The notes below the pieces were generated by a model. The model saw nothing but the letters and a program-made list of their open reading frames with translations, did not search any database and was not told where the DNA came from. Below are positions 8,057-16,692 of a DNA stretch of 64,000 nt, piece by piece. The translations under genes and the position numbers were made by a program. Source of the stretch: WRKB01 sp031551145 (GTDB lineage: Bacteria; Desulfobacterota; Desulfovibrionia; Desulfovibrionales; Desulfovibrionaceae); assembly GCA_031551145.1 (NCBI GenBank), contig JAVBNZ010000007.1, forward strand, positions 1 to 64,000, read 5' to 3'. How positions within the stretch are numbered: the first letter of the stretch is position 1; every line of letters starts with the position of its first letter.

Positions 8057-9328
8057 GTGCGTATTCTCGTCATTGGTTCCGGCGGGCGTGAACATGCCCT
8101 GGTCTGGAAACTGCGGCAATCCGGGCACACGGTGTTTGCCGCGCCGGGCAACGGCGGCACGGCGGGAATTGCCGAACAGGTCGCCCTGAAGGCCGACGCG
8201 GTCGCGGATCTCACGGCCTTTGCGCGCCGGGAGCGCATCGACCTCGTTGTTCCCGGCCCGGAACTGCCCCTGACCCTGGGCATAGCCGACGCCCTGAAAA
8301 AAGAGGGCATCGCCTGCTTCGGCCCCGACGCGTATTGCGCGCAGCTTGAAGGCAGCAAAAATTTCGCCAAGGGCGTCATGCGCGCAGCCGGCGTGCCCAC
8401 AGCCGTCTGCGTCGCGTTCACGGACTTTGCGGCGGCCGCCGAATACGCCCGCACCAAGGGCGCGCCCCTGGTCGTCAAGGCCGACGGTCTGGCGGCCGGC
8501 AAAGGCGTTGTGGTGGCCAAAACCCTCAAGGAAGCCCTGCGCGCCCTGGAAGAGATCATGGTGGGCAAAATCCACGGCGAGGCCGGCGGCACCGTGCTTA
8601 TCGAAGAATATCTGGAAGGGGCGGAAGTTTCCTTCCTCTGCCTCTGCGACGGCACAAACGCGCTGCCCCTGCCCTCGATCCAGGATCACAAGGCCGCGTT
8701 CGACGACGGCCAGGGCCCCAACACCGGCGGCATGGGCGCATACAGCCCCACGCCCTTTCTGCCCGACGACGGGCTTGAGCGCATGGCCGATCTCACCGTC
8801 CGTCCGGTGCTGCGCGTGCTGGCCGAACGGGGCCACCCCTTTGTCGGCGTGCTTTACGCCGGCCTCATGATGACCGCTGAGGGCCCGAAAGTGCTTGAAT
8901 ACAACGTGCGTTTCGGCGATCCCGAATGCCAGCCCCTGCTCATGCGCCTGGAATCCGACCTGGCGGACGTCATGCTGCGCTGCGCAAAGGGCGACGCTTC
9001 CGGCGTGCGGCTTGCCTGGAGGCCGGAAGCCGCGCTCGGCGTGGTGTACTGCGCCGGCGGCTACCCCGGCAAATATGCCCGAGGCATGGAAATACACGGT
9101 CTGGAACTTGCCGAGCGGGATCCGGCCGTACGGGTCTTCCACAGCGGTACGGCTCTCGACCACGGCAGACTGGTCTCCGCCGGCGGCCGCGTGCTTTGCG
9201 TGACCGCGCTCGGAGACGGTCTGGCCGAGGCCCGCAGCCGCGCCTACGCGGCTGTTGAAAAAATCACCTTTCAGGGCGGGCGGTATCGTTCCGACATAGG
9301 CGCCAAAGCCCTGGAGCAATCCCGATAG
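8057..9328 (+). CDS. purD: Phosphoribosylamine-glycine ligase
   Basis: PurD joins phosphoribosylamine and glycine with ATP to give GAR, step two of purine synthesis. The 423-residue product has the N-terminal MRILVIGSGGREHALVWKL motif, the ATP-grasp core (VVKADGLAAGKGVVVA, then GGTVLIEEYLEGAEVSFLCL), the family signature RFGDPECQPLLMRL, and a C-terminal domain; the length is normal. The start is the GTG at 8057 with AAGGAGA a few bases upstream. The frame is open further 5' into a repeat element, but that extension is not part of the family. purE follows after ten bases, so the two form an operon. Confidence 0.95.
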   Translation: MRILVIGSGGREHALVWKLRQSGHTVFAAPGNGGTAGIAEQVALKADAVADLTAFARRERIDLVVPGPELPLTLGIADALKKEGIACFGPDAYCAQLEGSKNFAKGVMRAAGVPTAVCVAFTDFAAAAEYARTKGAPLVVKADGLAAGKGVVVAKTLKEALRALEEIMVGKIHGEAGGTVLIEEYLEGAEVSFLCLCDGTNALPLPSIQDHKAAFDDGQGPNTGGMGAYSPTPFLPDDGLERMADLTVRPVLRVLAERGHPFVGVLYAGLMMTAEGPKVLEYNVRFGDPECQPLLMRLESDLADVMLRCAKGDASGVRLAWRPEAALGVVYCAGGYPGKYARGMEIHGLELAERDPAVRVFHSGTALDHGRLVSAGGRVLCVTALGDGLAEARSRAYAAVEKITFQGGRYRSDIGAKALEQSR

Positions 9329-9338
9329 GAATTGATCC

Positions 9339-9884
9339 ATGCCCGCTCTGGTCGCCGTATTCATAGGTTCCGCCTCGGACGAGGCCCTTGTCGCTCCCTG
9401 CGCCGAGGTGCTGCGCAGTCTTGAGATTCCCTTTTGTTTCACCGTCACCTCCGCCCACCGCACGCCGGAACGCACTCACGCGCTCGTCGGGCAACTTGAG
9501 CGCGAAGGCTGTCAGGTCTTCATCTGCGCGGCCGGCATGGCCGCCCATCTTGCCGGCGCCGTGGCGGCCCGCACGCTCAGGCCCGTGATCGGCATTCCTC
9601 TCGCCGCCTCGCCCCTTTCCGGCATGGATGCCCTGTTCGCCACCGTGCAGATGCCGGCCGGCTTTCCCGTGGCCACCGTGGCCCTCGACAAGGCCGGCGC
9701 GCGCAACGCCGCCTGGCTTGCCGCCCAGATTCTCGCCCTGAACGATCCCCCTCTCGCGGATCGTCTGCTCAAAGCCCGCCGGGCCTCCGCCGCCGGCGTG
9801 GAAAAAGCCGGCGCGGATTTGGAGGGGAAGTATCGGGCTCAGCCCCCATTGCCGGCAAGCGCCGGATTCCCTTCGCGGGAATGA
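9339..9884 (+). CDS. purE: N5-carboxyaminoimidazole ribonucleotide mutase
   Basis: The 181-residue protein carries the class I PurE signature: a Rossmann-like start (VAVFIGSASDEALV), SAHRTPER with the catalytic His40, and the GMAAHLAGAVAARTLRPVIG loop. It moves the carboxyl group of N5-CAIR to give CAIR in purine synthesis. It follows purD by ten bases with AGGAA as ribosome site. The last 15 residues (QPPLPASAGFPSRE) are not typical of PurE; they are encoded by a hairpin-rich stretch (GCCGGCAAGCGCCGG and ATTCCCTTCGCGGGAAT), so a repeat seems to have extended the C-terminus. Confidence 0.93.
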   Translation: MPALVAVFIGSASDEALVAPCAEVLRSLEIPFCFTVTSAHRTPERTHALVGQLEREGCQVFICAAGMAAHLAGAVAARTLRPVIGIPLAASPLSGMDALFATVQMPAGFPVATVALDKAGARNAAWLAAQILALNDPPLADRLLKARRASAAGVEKAGADLEGKYRAQPPLPASAGFPSRE

Positions 9885-9949
9885 CGGATCTGCATTTCCG
9901 CGGCCGCCTCTTTTTCCGGGTTGTTTTGTATGTTTGAGGGGGGCGTTTA

Positions 9950-10390
9950 ATGAAAAATTTTCCCCCCATCCGCGTGGTCGCCGGCATCATCACGCGCGAA
10001 GGCCGCTTTTTGGCCGCACAGCGCCCGGCGGGCAAGAACCGGGCGGGTTTCTGGGAATTTCCGGGCGGCAAGATCGAAGAGGGCGAAGATCCTCCGGCCG
10101 CGCTGCGCCGCGAATTGCGGGAAGAACTGGGCATAGAGCTGCTGCGTGTTCGCCCGCATCAGATCATCGAGCATCGCTATCCCGACAGGTTCGTGCGCCT
10201 GTATTTCTTTCTGGTACAAGCCTTTGCGGGAGAGCCGCGCGGCAGAGAGGGGCAGGCGACGGCCTGGGTGACCCCGGCCGAGGCGCTCGAATTGCCCTTT
10301 CTGGAGGCCGATTTGGCGCTGCTTAAGGAGTTGGCAAAGGAATTGCCCTGTGATATCGACGGGGGTACAACGTACCCCCGAGGCTGTTGA
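9950..10390 (+). CDS. mutT: Nudix hydrolase, MutT-like
   Basis: The 146-residue protein has a complete Nudix box (GGKIEEGED...RRELREELGI) at about residues 40-62, preceded by RVVAGIITREGRFLAAQRP and FWEFPGG as in MutT, which cleans 8-oxo-dGTP from the nucleotide pool. The C-terminal half (ATAWVTPAEALELPFLEADLALL) also fits the MutT/CTP-type group. The ATG follows GAGGGGGG. The stop TGA coincides with the first bases of a palindromic repeat. Exact substrate preference is not certain from sequence. Confidence 0.85.
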   Translation: MKNFPPIRVVAGIITREGRFLAAQRPAGKNRAGFWEFPGGKIEEGEDPPAALRRELREELGIELLRVRPHQIIEHRYPDRFVRLYFFLVQAFAGEPRGREGQATAWVTPAEALELPFLEADLALLKELAKELPCDIDGGTTYPRGC

Positions 10391-10495
10391 CAAAGTCATC
10401 AGCCCGCCGCGCAGGCGCAGGCGGAACCACGTTCCGCCGTTAAGCGCCGAAGCGGGCGTGGCTTTACAAACCCCATTTGCGGGGTTTGTCATCAG
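10388..10495 (+). repeat. Divergent copy of the TAGAGC-type element
   Basis: The body CGCAGGCGCAGGCGGAAC...GTTCCGCCGTTAAGCGCCGA matches the body of the elements at 36825 and 63671, where the same stem reads GAAAT...ATTTC; here it reads GGAAC...GTTCC, so both sides changed together. The ends are TGACAAA / TTTGTCA rather than TAGAGCA / TGCTCTA. A second hairpin, ACAAACCCC / GGGGTTTGT, forms the right end. The mutT stop codon is the first TGA of the element. Confidence 0.6.
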
Positions 10496-10554
10496 TCCGG
10501 AGAGACACAATGTGCCCCGGTAACAGCGGACAAAAGTCCGCCGCTTCGTCGTCC

Positions 10555-10597
10555 GGCGGCGGAGCAAGCTCACCCCCGTTTTGAACGCAGCGATGTT
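10555..10597 (+). repeat. Leader motif shared by asd and aspA, copy 1
   Basis: GGCGGCGGAGCAAGCTCA, then CGTTTT and GCAGCGATGTTC, aligns over about 43 bases with 13871-13915 upstream of aspA. Each copy is preceded by a GC-rich hairpin (CCGCCG / CGGCGG). It lies about 40 bases before the asd start. It may be a third small repeat type or a shared leader; a known riboswitch is not recognisable. Confidence 0.45.
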
Positions 10598-10634
10598 CGG
10601 AGCGAAAACGCTCCCGTCCTGCAGGAGAAAAGCT

Positions 10635-11681
10635 ATGTCCAAGCAGTGTCGTCTTGCCGTGGTCGGCGCCACAGGCGCCGTGGGCCGCGAAATGCTCGCC
10701 ACCCTCGCCGCGCGCGCGTTTCCGGCCTCTGAAATCGTTGCCCTGGCCTCTTCCCGCTCCGCCGGCACAAAAGTGCCGTTCGGAGACGGGGAACTGACCG
10801 TGCGTGAACTGACCAAAGATTCCTTCGCCGGTCTGGATCTGGCGCTCTTTTCCGCCGGGGGCGGCACTTCCGAGACCTTCGCGCCCCATGCCGTCGCCGC
10901 CGGCTGTGTGGTGGTGGACAATTCTTCGGCCTGGCGCATGGACGACCGCTGCCCCCTGGTGGTGCCCGAAGTCAACGCCCACGCGCTGGACAAACACAAG
11001 GGCATCATCGCCAACCCCAACTGCTCGACCATCCAGATGGTGGTGGCTTTAAAACCGCTGCACGACGCGGCCCGCATCCGCCGGGTGGTGGTGTCGTCCT
11101 ACCAGGCGGTGTCCGGCACCGGGCAGAAGGCCATCGCGGAGCTGGAATCCCAGGTGCGCGCGCTTTTCAACGCGCGGGAGCCGGAAATCGCGGTCTATCC
11201 CTATCAGATAGCCTTCAACTGTTTGCCGCAGATCGACGTCTTCCTTGAGAACGACTATACGAAGGAAGAAATGAAAATGACGCGGGAAACCGTGAAGATC
11301 ATGGAAGATCCGAATATTTTGGTCACGGCCACCTGCGTGCGCGTGCCGGTTTTCTACGGGCATTCGGAATCCGTGAACATCGAGACGGAAACAAAGCTCA
11401 CCCCGGCCCAGGCGCGCGCCGTGCTTGCGCAGGCGCCGGGCGTGCGGGTGTATGACAATCCGAAAGAAAAAATGTACCCCATGCCTCTGGACGCCGCCGG
11501 GGAAGACGAGGTCTTCGTCGGCCGCATCCGTGAGGACGAAAGCATCGCCAACGGCCTGAACATGTGGATCGTGGCCGACAACATCCGCAAGGGCGCGGCC
11601 CTCAACACCGTGCAGATTGCGGAAACCCTGCTGGAGCGCGGCCTTGTGCGCGTGCCCGACCCAAAGGCGTTTCTGAATTGA
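10635..11681 (+). CDS. asd: Aspartate-semialdehyde dehydrogenase
   Basis: Asd reduces aspartyl phosphate to aspartate semialdehyde with NADPH, the branch point for lysine, diaminopimelate, threonine and methionine. The 348-residue product has the nucleotide-binding start LAVVGATGAVGREML, the active-site Cys in NPNCSTIQM (C130), SSYQAVSGTG, and a C-terminal NGLNMWIVADNIRKGAALN block. The ATG is preceded by AGGAG at seven bases. The TGA stop overlaps the ATG of the aminotransferase gene by one base (TGATG), so the two are likely translated together. Confidence 0.95.
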   Translation: MSKQCRLAVVGATGAVGREMLATLAARAFPASEIVALASSRSAGTKVPFGDGELTVRELTKDSFAGLDLALFSAGGGTSETFAPHAVAAGCVVVDNSSAWRMDDRCPLVVPEVNAHALDKHKGIIANPNCSTIQMVVALKPLHDAARIRRVVVSSYQAVSGTGQKAIAELESQVRALFNAREPEIAVYPYQIAFNCLPQIDVFLENDYTKEEMKMTRETVKIMEDPNILVTATCVRVPVFYGHSESVNIETETKLTPAQARAVLAQAPGVRVYDNPKEKMYPMPLDAAGEDEVFVGRIREDESIANGLNMWIVADNIRKGAALNTVQIAETLLERGLVRVPDPKAFLN

Positions 11682-12619
11682 TGGACATACTCGACGGCCA
11701 CGCCTATGCCGAGCGGCTTGCCGCGGCGCCCCGGCCCGGAGCGGAAAAAATCCTCGCCTTTCTTGACTATCGGGTGGGCGCGATTTGCACCGATCCGCGC
11801 TTTCTGCTCGTGCCGCTTGACGATCACCTCTGCCACCGGGGCGACGGGGTATTTGAATCCATGGTCTGGAGCGGGGGCCGGATGTTTCAGCTCGACGCCC
11901 ATCTGGAGCGCCTGAAAAATTCCGCGACCGCCCTGAAACTTGCTCCTCCCTGCTCCTGGGAGGAACTGCGCGCGCTGGTGCTGGAAACGGCGCGCGCGGC
12001 CCGCAAACCGGAAGGTTCGCTGCGTCTGCTCCTCGGCAGGGGACCGGGCGGCTTCGGCATATCCCCGGCCGAATGTCCGTTTTCCAGTCTGTATATCATT
12101 GCCATGCGCGGCGGCCGCCCGTCGCCGGAGTGGTACGAGAAAGGGCTGACCGCCTTCCGCAGCGCCCTGCCGGCGCGCGAAAGCCGGCTGGCGCGCATCA
12201 AGCATACCAACTACCTGCCCAATGTGCTCATGACGGCCGAGGCGGCCGCACGCGGCGAAGACATCGCCCTGTCTTTCGACGAAAATGACTATCTGGCCGA
12301 GGCGGCCATCGCCAATGTCGGGCTTATCGACCAGGACGGCACGCTTGTGGTGCCGGAATTCACCCATTCCCTGCCCGGCACCACGGTGCTCAAGGCCATG
12401 GAGCTGGCCGCGTCCCACATGCCCGTACAGGTGCGTCCCGTTCGGGAAGGGGAAATTTTTACGGCCCGCGAACTGTTGCTGTTCAGCACCACGCCGGCCT
12501 GCGCCTCCATCGTCCGGTATGAAGGGCGGCCCGTGGGCGACGGCAGGCCCGGCCCCGTTGCCGAACTGCTGCGCCGGCTGCTGTGGGAGAACCTTTTCAG
12601 CGAGGGCGTGCCGCTGTAA
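11681..12619 (+). CDS. Class IV PLP-dependent aminotransferase (IlvE/PabC/Dat fold)
   Basis: The 312-residue protein has the fold-type IV layout: a small N-terminal domain with CHRGDGVFESMVWSGGRMFQLDAHLERL, and a large domain with the PLP lysine in ARIKHTNYLPNVL and the phosphate-binding ANVGLI...TPACASIV. It could be a branched-chain aminotransferase, a D-amino-acid aminotransferase or aminodeoxychorismate lyase; these cannot be split by eye. The N-terminal half resembles the lyase/D-aminotransferase side more than IlvE. It is joined to asd by a one-base stop/start overlap, which favours an amino-acid role. Confidence 0.8.
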   Translation: MDILDGHAYAERLAAAPRPGAEKILAFLDYRVGAICTDPRFLLVPLDDHLCHRGDGVFESMVWSGGRMFQLDAHLERLKNSATALKLAPPCSWEELRALVLETARAARKPEGSLRLLLGRGPGGFGISPAECPFSSLYIIAMRGGRPSPEWYEKGLTAFRSALPARESRLARIKHTNYLPNVLMTAEAAARGEDIALSFDENDYLAEAAIANVGLIDQDGTLVVPEFTHSLPGTTVLKAMELAASHMPVQVRPVREGEIFTARELLLFSTTPACASIVRYEGRPVGDGRPGPVAELLRRLLWENLFSEGVPL

Positions 12620-12710
12620 AGCCGCGCCCGCACGGCGGAACGTCGACCTTGCCGGCGGCTCGGCGGCAGGCCGGAAAACGCGTTTTCGGCACTGCATTCG
12701 TGAGGTATCT

Positions 12711-13805
12711 GTGCTTTTAGCCCTGCTCGACCTCCACGCCGGCCCGGATCCCGCGCACGAGCGCATTCCGGCCCTGGCCCGCGCTGCGGAACGCGAAGGT
12801 TTTTCAAACCTGATCGTCTGCCGCGAAGGCTCGCTTCCGGCCGAAATCGCCGCGTCCGAAGGCCTGCCCCTGCTCGTCCTGCGCAGCGGGAACCCCTTCC
12901 ACCCCCTTTCCCTCCTGCGCCTGTGGCTGCGTCTGCGCGGGGAGCCCCATGTCCTTTTCCAAAGTTTCGGCGGCCCGGCCGCGTCTCTGGCCCGGCTGCT
13001 CGCCGCCCGGCGCAGGCCCGGCCGCAGCCTGACGGCGGACGCCCATTTTTTCGAGCCCCGCCTGAATTATCGCGGAGCGCGAAAAGCCTGCGCCGCGATG
13101 GACTGCGTGATCTGCGGCAGCTCCGCCATCTCCGGGGCGGTTCTGGAGGCTTCCGGGATTCCGCCGGGCCGCGTCCACGTCATCCCGCCCGGCACAAACT
13201 GCCGGAACTGGCCCCCCCGGACGGCCGGCGGGCGCTTTGTCATCGGCATGCTCGGGCCGCTTGAGCCCGGCCGGGGGCAGGAAGCGCTGATCCAGGCCAT
13301 GGCCGCCCTGTGGCAGATGGAGGATCTGCCGCCCTGGGAAGTACGCCTGATCGGTTCCGGCCCGATGTTCGATCCTTTGCTGGAGGAGGCGCGCAAGCTC
13401 GGCGTGGCGGACAGGCTGGCCCTGCTGGGCGATCAGGACCCGCGCGAAGTGCTGCCCTTGTGCAGCGCGCTTGTGCTGCCCGCCGGGATGTGGGTGTATG
13501 CGCCCCTGCTGGCCGCCGGCCTTGCTTCCGGACTGCCCGTGCTCTGTCCGGACAATGCCGCGGCCCGCGAAGCGGCCCATTACGGCGAAAATATTTTTTT
13601 CACCGCCGAAGGCGAGCCCCAGGCCCTTGCGGCGGCCGTTCTGCGCCTGATCCGCGAACCTTCCGCGCACCCGCCGAAGTATGGCGGCAATGCCCCTGCC
13701 TGGCTGGGCGAGGAGCGCATGGTCGCGGACTGTTTCGCCCTGTACCGCGAAATGCTCGCCCGGCGAGGCCTGTCCGCGCCGTACGTACGGGAGAAAGATC
13801 TGTAA
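12711..13805 (+). CDS. GT4-type glycosyltransferase
   Basis: The 364-residue protein has a GT-B fold pattern. The N-terminal half has SFGGPAASLARLLAARR and HVIPPGTN; the C-terminal half has RFVIGMLGPLEPGRGQEALIQAMAAL, VRLIGSGPMFDPLLEEARKLGVADRLALLGDQD and a final AREAAHYGENIFFTAEGEPQALAAAV. It should add a sugar from a nucleotide donor to an envelope glycan. The usual EX7E acidic pair is not clear (AAREAAHYGENIFF in that area). The start is GTG with GAGG five bases before it. It lies between amino-acid genes with no obvious glycan partner nearby. Confidence 0.75.
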   Translation: MLLALLDLHAGPDPAHERIPALARAAEREGFSNLIVCREGSLPAEIAASEGLPLLVLRSGNPFHPLSLLRLWLRLRGEPHVLFQSFGGPAASLARLLAARRRPGRSLTADAHFFEPRLNYRGARKACAAMDCVICGSSAISGAVLEASGIPPGRVHVIPPGTNCRNWPPRTAGGRFVIGMLGPLEPGRGQEALIQAMAALWQMEDLPPWEVRLIGSGPMFDPLLEEARKLGVADRLALLGDQDPREVLPLCSALVLPAGMWVYAPLLAAGLASGLPVLCPDNAAAREAAHYGENIFFTAEGEPQALAAAVLRLIREPSAHPPKYGGNAPAWLGEERMVADCFALYREMLARRGLSAPYVREKDL

Positions 13806-13870
13806 AGCCGGTATATAATCAAATGTTGAGTTGATTGCCACGCCGGCCATAAGGCCGGCGCGCCGCCGCA

Positions 13871-13915
13871 GGCGGCGGAGCAAGTTCAAACGACGTTTTT
13901 CGGCGCAGCGATACA
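13871..13915 (+). repeat. Leader motif shared by asd and aspA, copy 2
   Basis: GGCGGCGGAGCAAGTTCA, then CGTTTTT and GCAGCGAT, matches the motif before asd. It sits directly before the aspA ribosome site, after two hairpins (GCCGGCC...GGCCGGC and CCGCCGCAGGCGGCGG). Confidence 0.45.
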
Positions 13916-13935
13916 TAAAACAAGGAGGACTCCCG

Positions 13936-15333
13936 GTGGAAACGTTTCGCATAGAGAGCGACAGCCTCGGAGAAATGAGCATTCCCTCGGACGCCTATTA
14001 CGGCTGCCAGACCATGCGCGGCGTGGAAAACTTCGCCATCAGCGGTACGCCGATCAGCCGCTATCCCCAGCTTATCCACGCGCTGGCGCAGGTGAAGAAA
14101 TGCGCCGCGCTCGCCAACAGAGAGCTCGGCGAACTGGCTCCGGAAAAGGCCGAGGCCATCGCGGCCGCCTGCGACGAGATCCTGGCCGGCAAACTGCTGG
14201 ATCACTTTGTGGTGGACGCCGTGCAGGGCGGGGCCGGCACCTCCACCAACATGAATGCCAACGAGGTAATCTGCAACCGCGCCCTGGAGCTTATGGGCAG
14301 GCAGCGCGGGGAATACGACTACCTGCATCCGAACAACGACGTCAACATGGCCCAGTCCACCAACGACGTCTATCCCACGGCCCTGCGCATCGCGCTGATC
14401 TACAAGCTGCGGCAGCTGCGCGAGGCCATGCGCTACATGAAGCACGCCTTTGAGGAAAAGGGCCGGGAGTTCGGGCACGTCATCAAGATGGGCCGCACCC
14501 AGCTTCAGGACGCCGTGCCCATGACCCTGGGCCAGGAATTCACGGCCTGGGCCGTGATGATCGGCGAGGACGTGGACAGGGTGCGCGAGGCCGCCGCCCT
14601 GGTGCACGAAATCAACATAGGCGGCACGGCCATCGGCACGGGTCTCAACGCCGCGCGGGGCTATACCGCGCTGGTCACCAGGCTGCTGGCGCGGGAAACC
14701 AAGCTGCCCCTGGTGACGGCCTCCAACCTGGTCGAAGCCACGCAGGACACCGGGGCCTATGTGCAGCTTTCCGGCGTGCTCAAGCGGGTGGTGGTCAAGC
14801 TGTCGAAGATCTGCAACGATCTGCGCCTGCTCTCCAGCGGCCCGCGCTGCGGCCTGAACGAGATCAACCTGCCCCCGCGCGCGCCGGGTTCCTCGATCAT
14901 GCCGGGCAAGGTCAATCCCGTCATTCCCGAGGTGGTCAACCAGGTCTGCTTCGCGGTCATCGGGCACGACATCACCGTTACCCTGGCGGCCGAGGCGGGA
15001 CAGCTCGAACTCAACGTGATGGAGCCGATCATCGCCATGAGTCTGTTCAACTCCATCGACATGCTGCGCAACGCCTGCTACACGCTGGCCGACAAATGCG
15101 TGCGCGGCATCACCGCCAACGAGGATCGCTGCCGGGAAATGGTGGAAGGCTCCATCGGCCTCATCACCGCGCTTGTGCCCCATCTGGGCTACGACTTCTG
15201 CTCCGACATCGCGAAAAAGGCGCACCGCGAACGCCGTTCCGTCAAGGATCTGCTGCTGGAAAGCGGGCGCGTGAACGAAGAGGAACTGCGCGTTCTGCTC
15301 AGCCCGGAAAAAATGGCCGCCCAGGGCGGGTAA
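13936..15333 (+). CDS. aspA: Aspartate ammonia-lyase
   Basis: The 465-residue protein belongs to the fumarase/aspartase family. It has GGAGTSTNMNANEVICN, the TH-region-like GRTQLQDAVPMTLGQE, and the loop GSSIMPGKVNPVIPEVVNQV with the catalytic serines at 319-320. The residues after VNP (VIPEVVNQVCF) are the aspartase version; class II fumarases have a different continuation. It would convert aspartate to fumarate plus ammonia, which in an anaerobe can feed fumarate reduction. The start is a GTG with AAGGAGG seven bases upstream; the length is that of the family. Confidence 0.9.
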   Translation: METFRIESDSLGEMSIPSDAYYGCQTMRGVENFAISGTPISRYPQLIHALAQVKKCAALANRELGELAPEKAEAIAAACDEILAGKLLDHFVVDAVQGGAGTSTNMNANEVICNRALELMGRQRGEYDYLHPNNDVNMAQSTNDVYPTALRIALIYKLRQLREAMRYMKHAFEEKGREFGHVIKMGRTQLQDAVPMTLGQEFTAWAVMIGEDVDRVREAAALVHEINIGGTAIGTGLNAARGYTALVTRLLARETKLPLVTASNLVEATQDTGAYVQLSGVLKRVVVKLSKICNDLRLLSSGPRCGLNEINLPPRAPGSSIMPGKVNPVIPEVVNQVCFAVIGHDITVTLAAEAGQLELNVMEPIIAMSLFNSIDMLRNACYTLADKCVRGITANEDRCREMVEGSIGLITALVPHLGYDFCSDIAKKAHRERRSVKDLLLESGRVNEEELRVLLSPEKMAAQGG

Positions 15334-15402
15334 TTATTGTTTTTCACGTCGGAGTCTTATACGTTGTATCCGGCGCGCAGGTGTGTGCGGCATGCGCGCC
15401 GT

Positions 15403-15416
15403 GTCCCGCGCGGGAC
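15403..15416. promoter_or_regulatory. Perfect 14-bp palindrome
   Basis: GTCCCGCGCGGGAC is self-complementary and lies about 60 bases before the FIST gene. It could be a protein-binding site or part of a terminator for aspA. There is no T-run after it. Confidence 0.25.
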
Positions 15417-15441
15417 GAAGGCCCCTCTCCTGCACCAACGG

Positions 15442-15457
15442 CCGTATCGTGATACGG
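15442..15457. promoter_or_regulatory. Inverted repeat next to the FIST gene ribosome site
   Basis: CCGTATC-GT-GATACGG is a 7-bp inverted repeat with a two-base gap, placed just before AAAGGAGG. The position fits an operator or a hairpin that masks the ribosome site. No binding protein is known. Confidence 0.3.
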
Positions 15458-15473
15458 AAAGGAGGAGCATGCC

Positions 15474-16658
15474 GTGTACAGCGCTGTCGCGATCACCCAC
15501 GAACTCGATGACGCAGTTGAAGGCGCGCGCCTGCTCGCCGCCGATATTTTATCAAAACTGACGCTGAAAAAACATTCCGTCGGCCTGCTTTTCTGCGATG
15601 CCGACATGGACGGCGCGGTCGTGACCGGGGAGCTGAAAAAGCTGCTCGGCATGGAGATCGCCGGCATGACCACGCTTGCGGCCCTGGACGCGCGGGGGCG
15701 GCGCGAGGCCGCGGCCGTGCTGACGGTTTTGACGGCGGATGACTGCGACTTTGCCGTCGCGCTGTCCGATTCCCTGGCCGGCGACGATCACGAACTCAAC
15801 ATCGCCCGCGCCTACGAAAAAACCCTGGCCGGAGGCGCTTCCGGCAATCCGGCCCTGCTTCTGGCCTTTTGCCCGTACGGCCTGCCCTTCTCCGGCGACA
15901 AATATCCGGCCGTGCTCTCGCGCGTGACCGGGGACGCCCCGATCGTGGGCGGCGCGGCTTCGGACGATTATGACCTGGAACGGGCGCGGGTGTTTCTTTC
16001 CGGCGCCGAGAGCCGCGAATCCCTGGTGCTTGTGGCGCTGCGCGGCAGGGTGAAGCCTGTTTTCGCCATACGCCACGTCACTTCCCGCTTTGCCGAACGC
16101 ATACGCCGCATTACCGACGCCGAGGGCAACATCGTGCGCCGGGTGGGAGACGAAAGCTTCATACAGTATCTGGAAGGCTTCGGCCTGCGGACGGACGTGT
16201 CCGATCCCCTGCTGGCCTTTACCTCCTACCCCATGATGCTGACCAGGGACGAAGAGGACGAAGTCCCGCTGATGAGGCACATTTCGGGCCTCAACCGGGC
16301 CGACGGGTCGGGCTCCTTTTTCGGAGACGTGCCGGTGGGCGCGCAGGCCAACATCTGCCTCATCGGCAAGGGCGACATCGAGGCGGCCTGCCGGGAATCC
16401 ATGCAGGCCCTGCTGGAGGCGGCGGCCGGGGAGCCGCATTACGCCTATTCGACCGTGCTTTGCATTTCCTGTTGTGGACGCGCCATGATCCTCGGCCCGG
16501 ACGCCGACGCCGAAGGGCGCATATTGTCCGAAATGCTTCCTCCGAATTTGACGCTTACGGGCGCGTATTGCCTGGGCGAGATCTGCCCGGCGCGTTACAG
16601 GGACGGCAAGGCTTCCAACAGGTTCCACAATTGTTCCATCACGTTCTGCATGCTGTGA
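15474..16658 (+). CDS. FIST N/C domain sensor protein
   Basis: The 394-residue soluble protein fits the FIST family: an N-terminal domain to about residue 210 (GLLFCDADMDGAVVTGELKKLL; PIVGGAASDDYDLERARVFLSG) and a FIST_C domain after that (FIQYLEGFG...DPLLAFTSYPMM; SCCGRAMILGPDADAEGRIL; GAYCLGEICP). FIST domains are thought to bind small ligands such as amino acids and to feed signalling proteins. The start is GTG with GGAGG eight bases upstream; an ATG six bases earlier is in another frame. The hybrid kinase gene follows after 34 bases, so this is probably its sensory partner. Confidence 0.85.
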   Translation: MYSAVAITHELDDAVEGARLLAADILSKLTLKKHSVGLLFCDADMDGAVVTGELKKLLGMEIAGMTTLAALDARGRREAAAVLTVLTADDCDFAVALSDSLAGDDHELNIARAYEKTLAGGASGNPALLLAFCPYGLPFSGDKYPAVLSRVTGDAPIVGGAASDDYDLERARVFLSGAESRESLVLVALRGRVKPVFAIRHVTSRFAERIRRITDAEGNIVRRVGDESFIQYLEGFGLRTDVSDPLLAFTSYPMMLTRDEEDEVPLMRHISGLNRADGSGSFFGDVPVGAQANICLIGKGDIEAACRESMQALLEAAAGEPHYAYSTVLCISCCGRAMILGPDADAEGRILSEMLPPNLTLTGAYCLGEICPARYRDGKASNRFHNCSITFCML

Positions 16659-16692
16659 AACCGCGCTGTGAAACCGCACGGATGCCGCATTT

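Noticed and set aside
7693..8655. Upstream extension of the phenylacetate-CoA-ligase frame
   Set aside because: The frame is open, but the extra 320 residues lie antisense to purD and across a repeat element, and the family does not have such an extension.
15334..15473. tRNA or riboswitch in the gap before the FIST gene
   Set aside because: The gap has two short palindromes only; no cloverleaf or known aptamer pattern could be made out.
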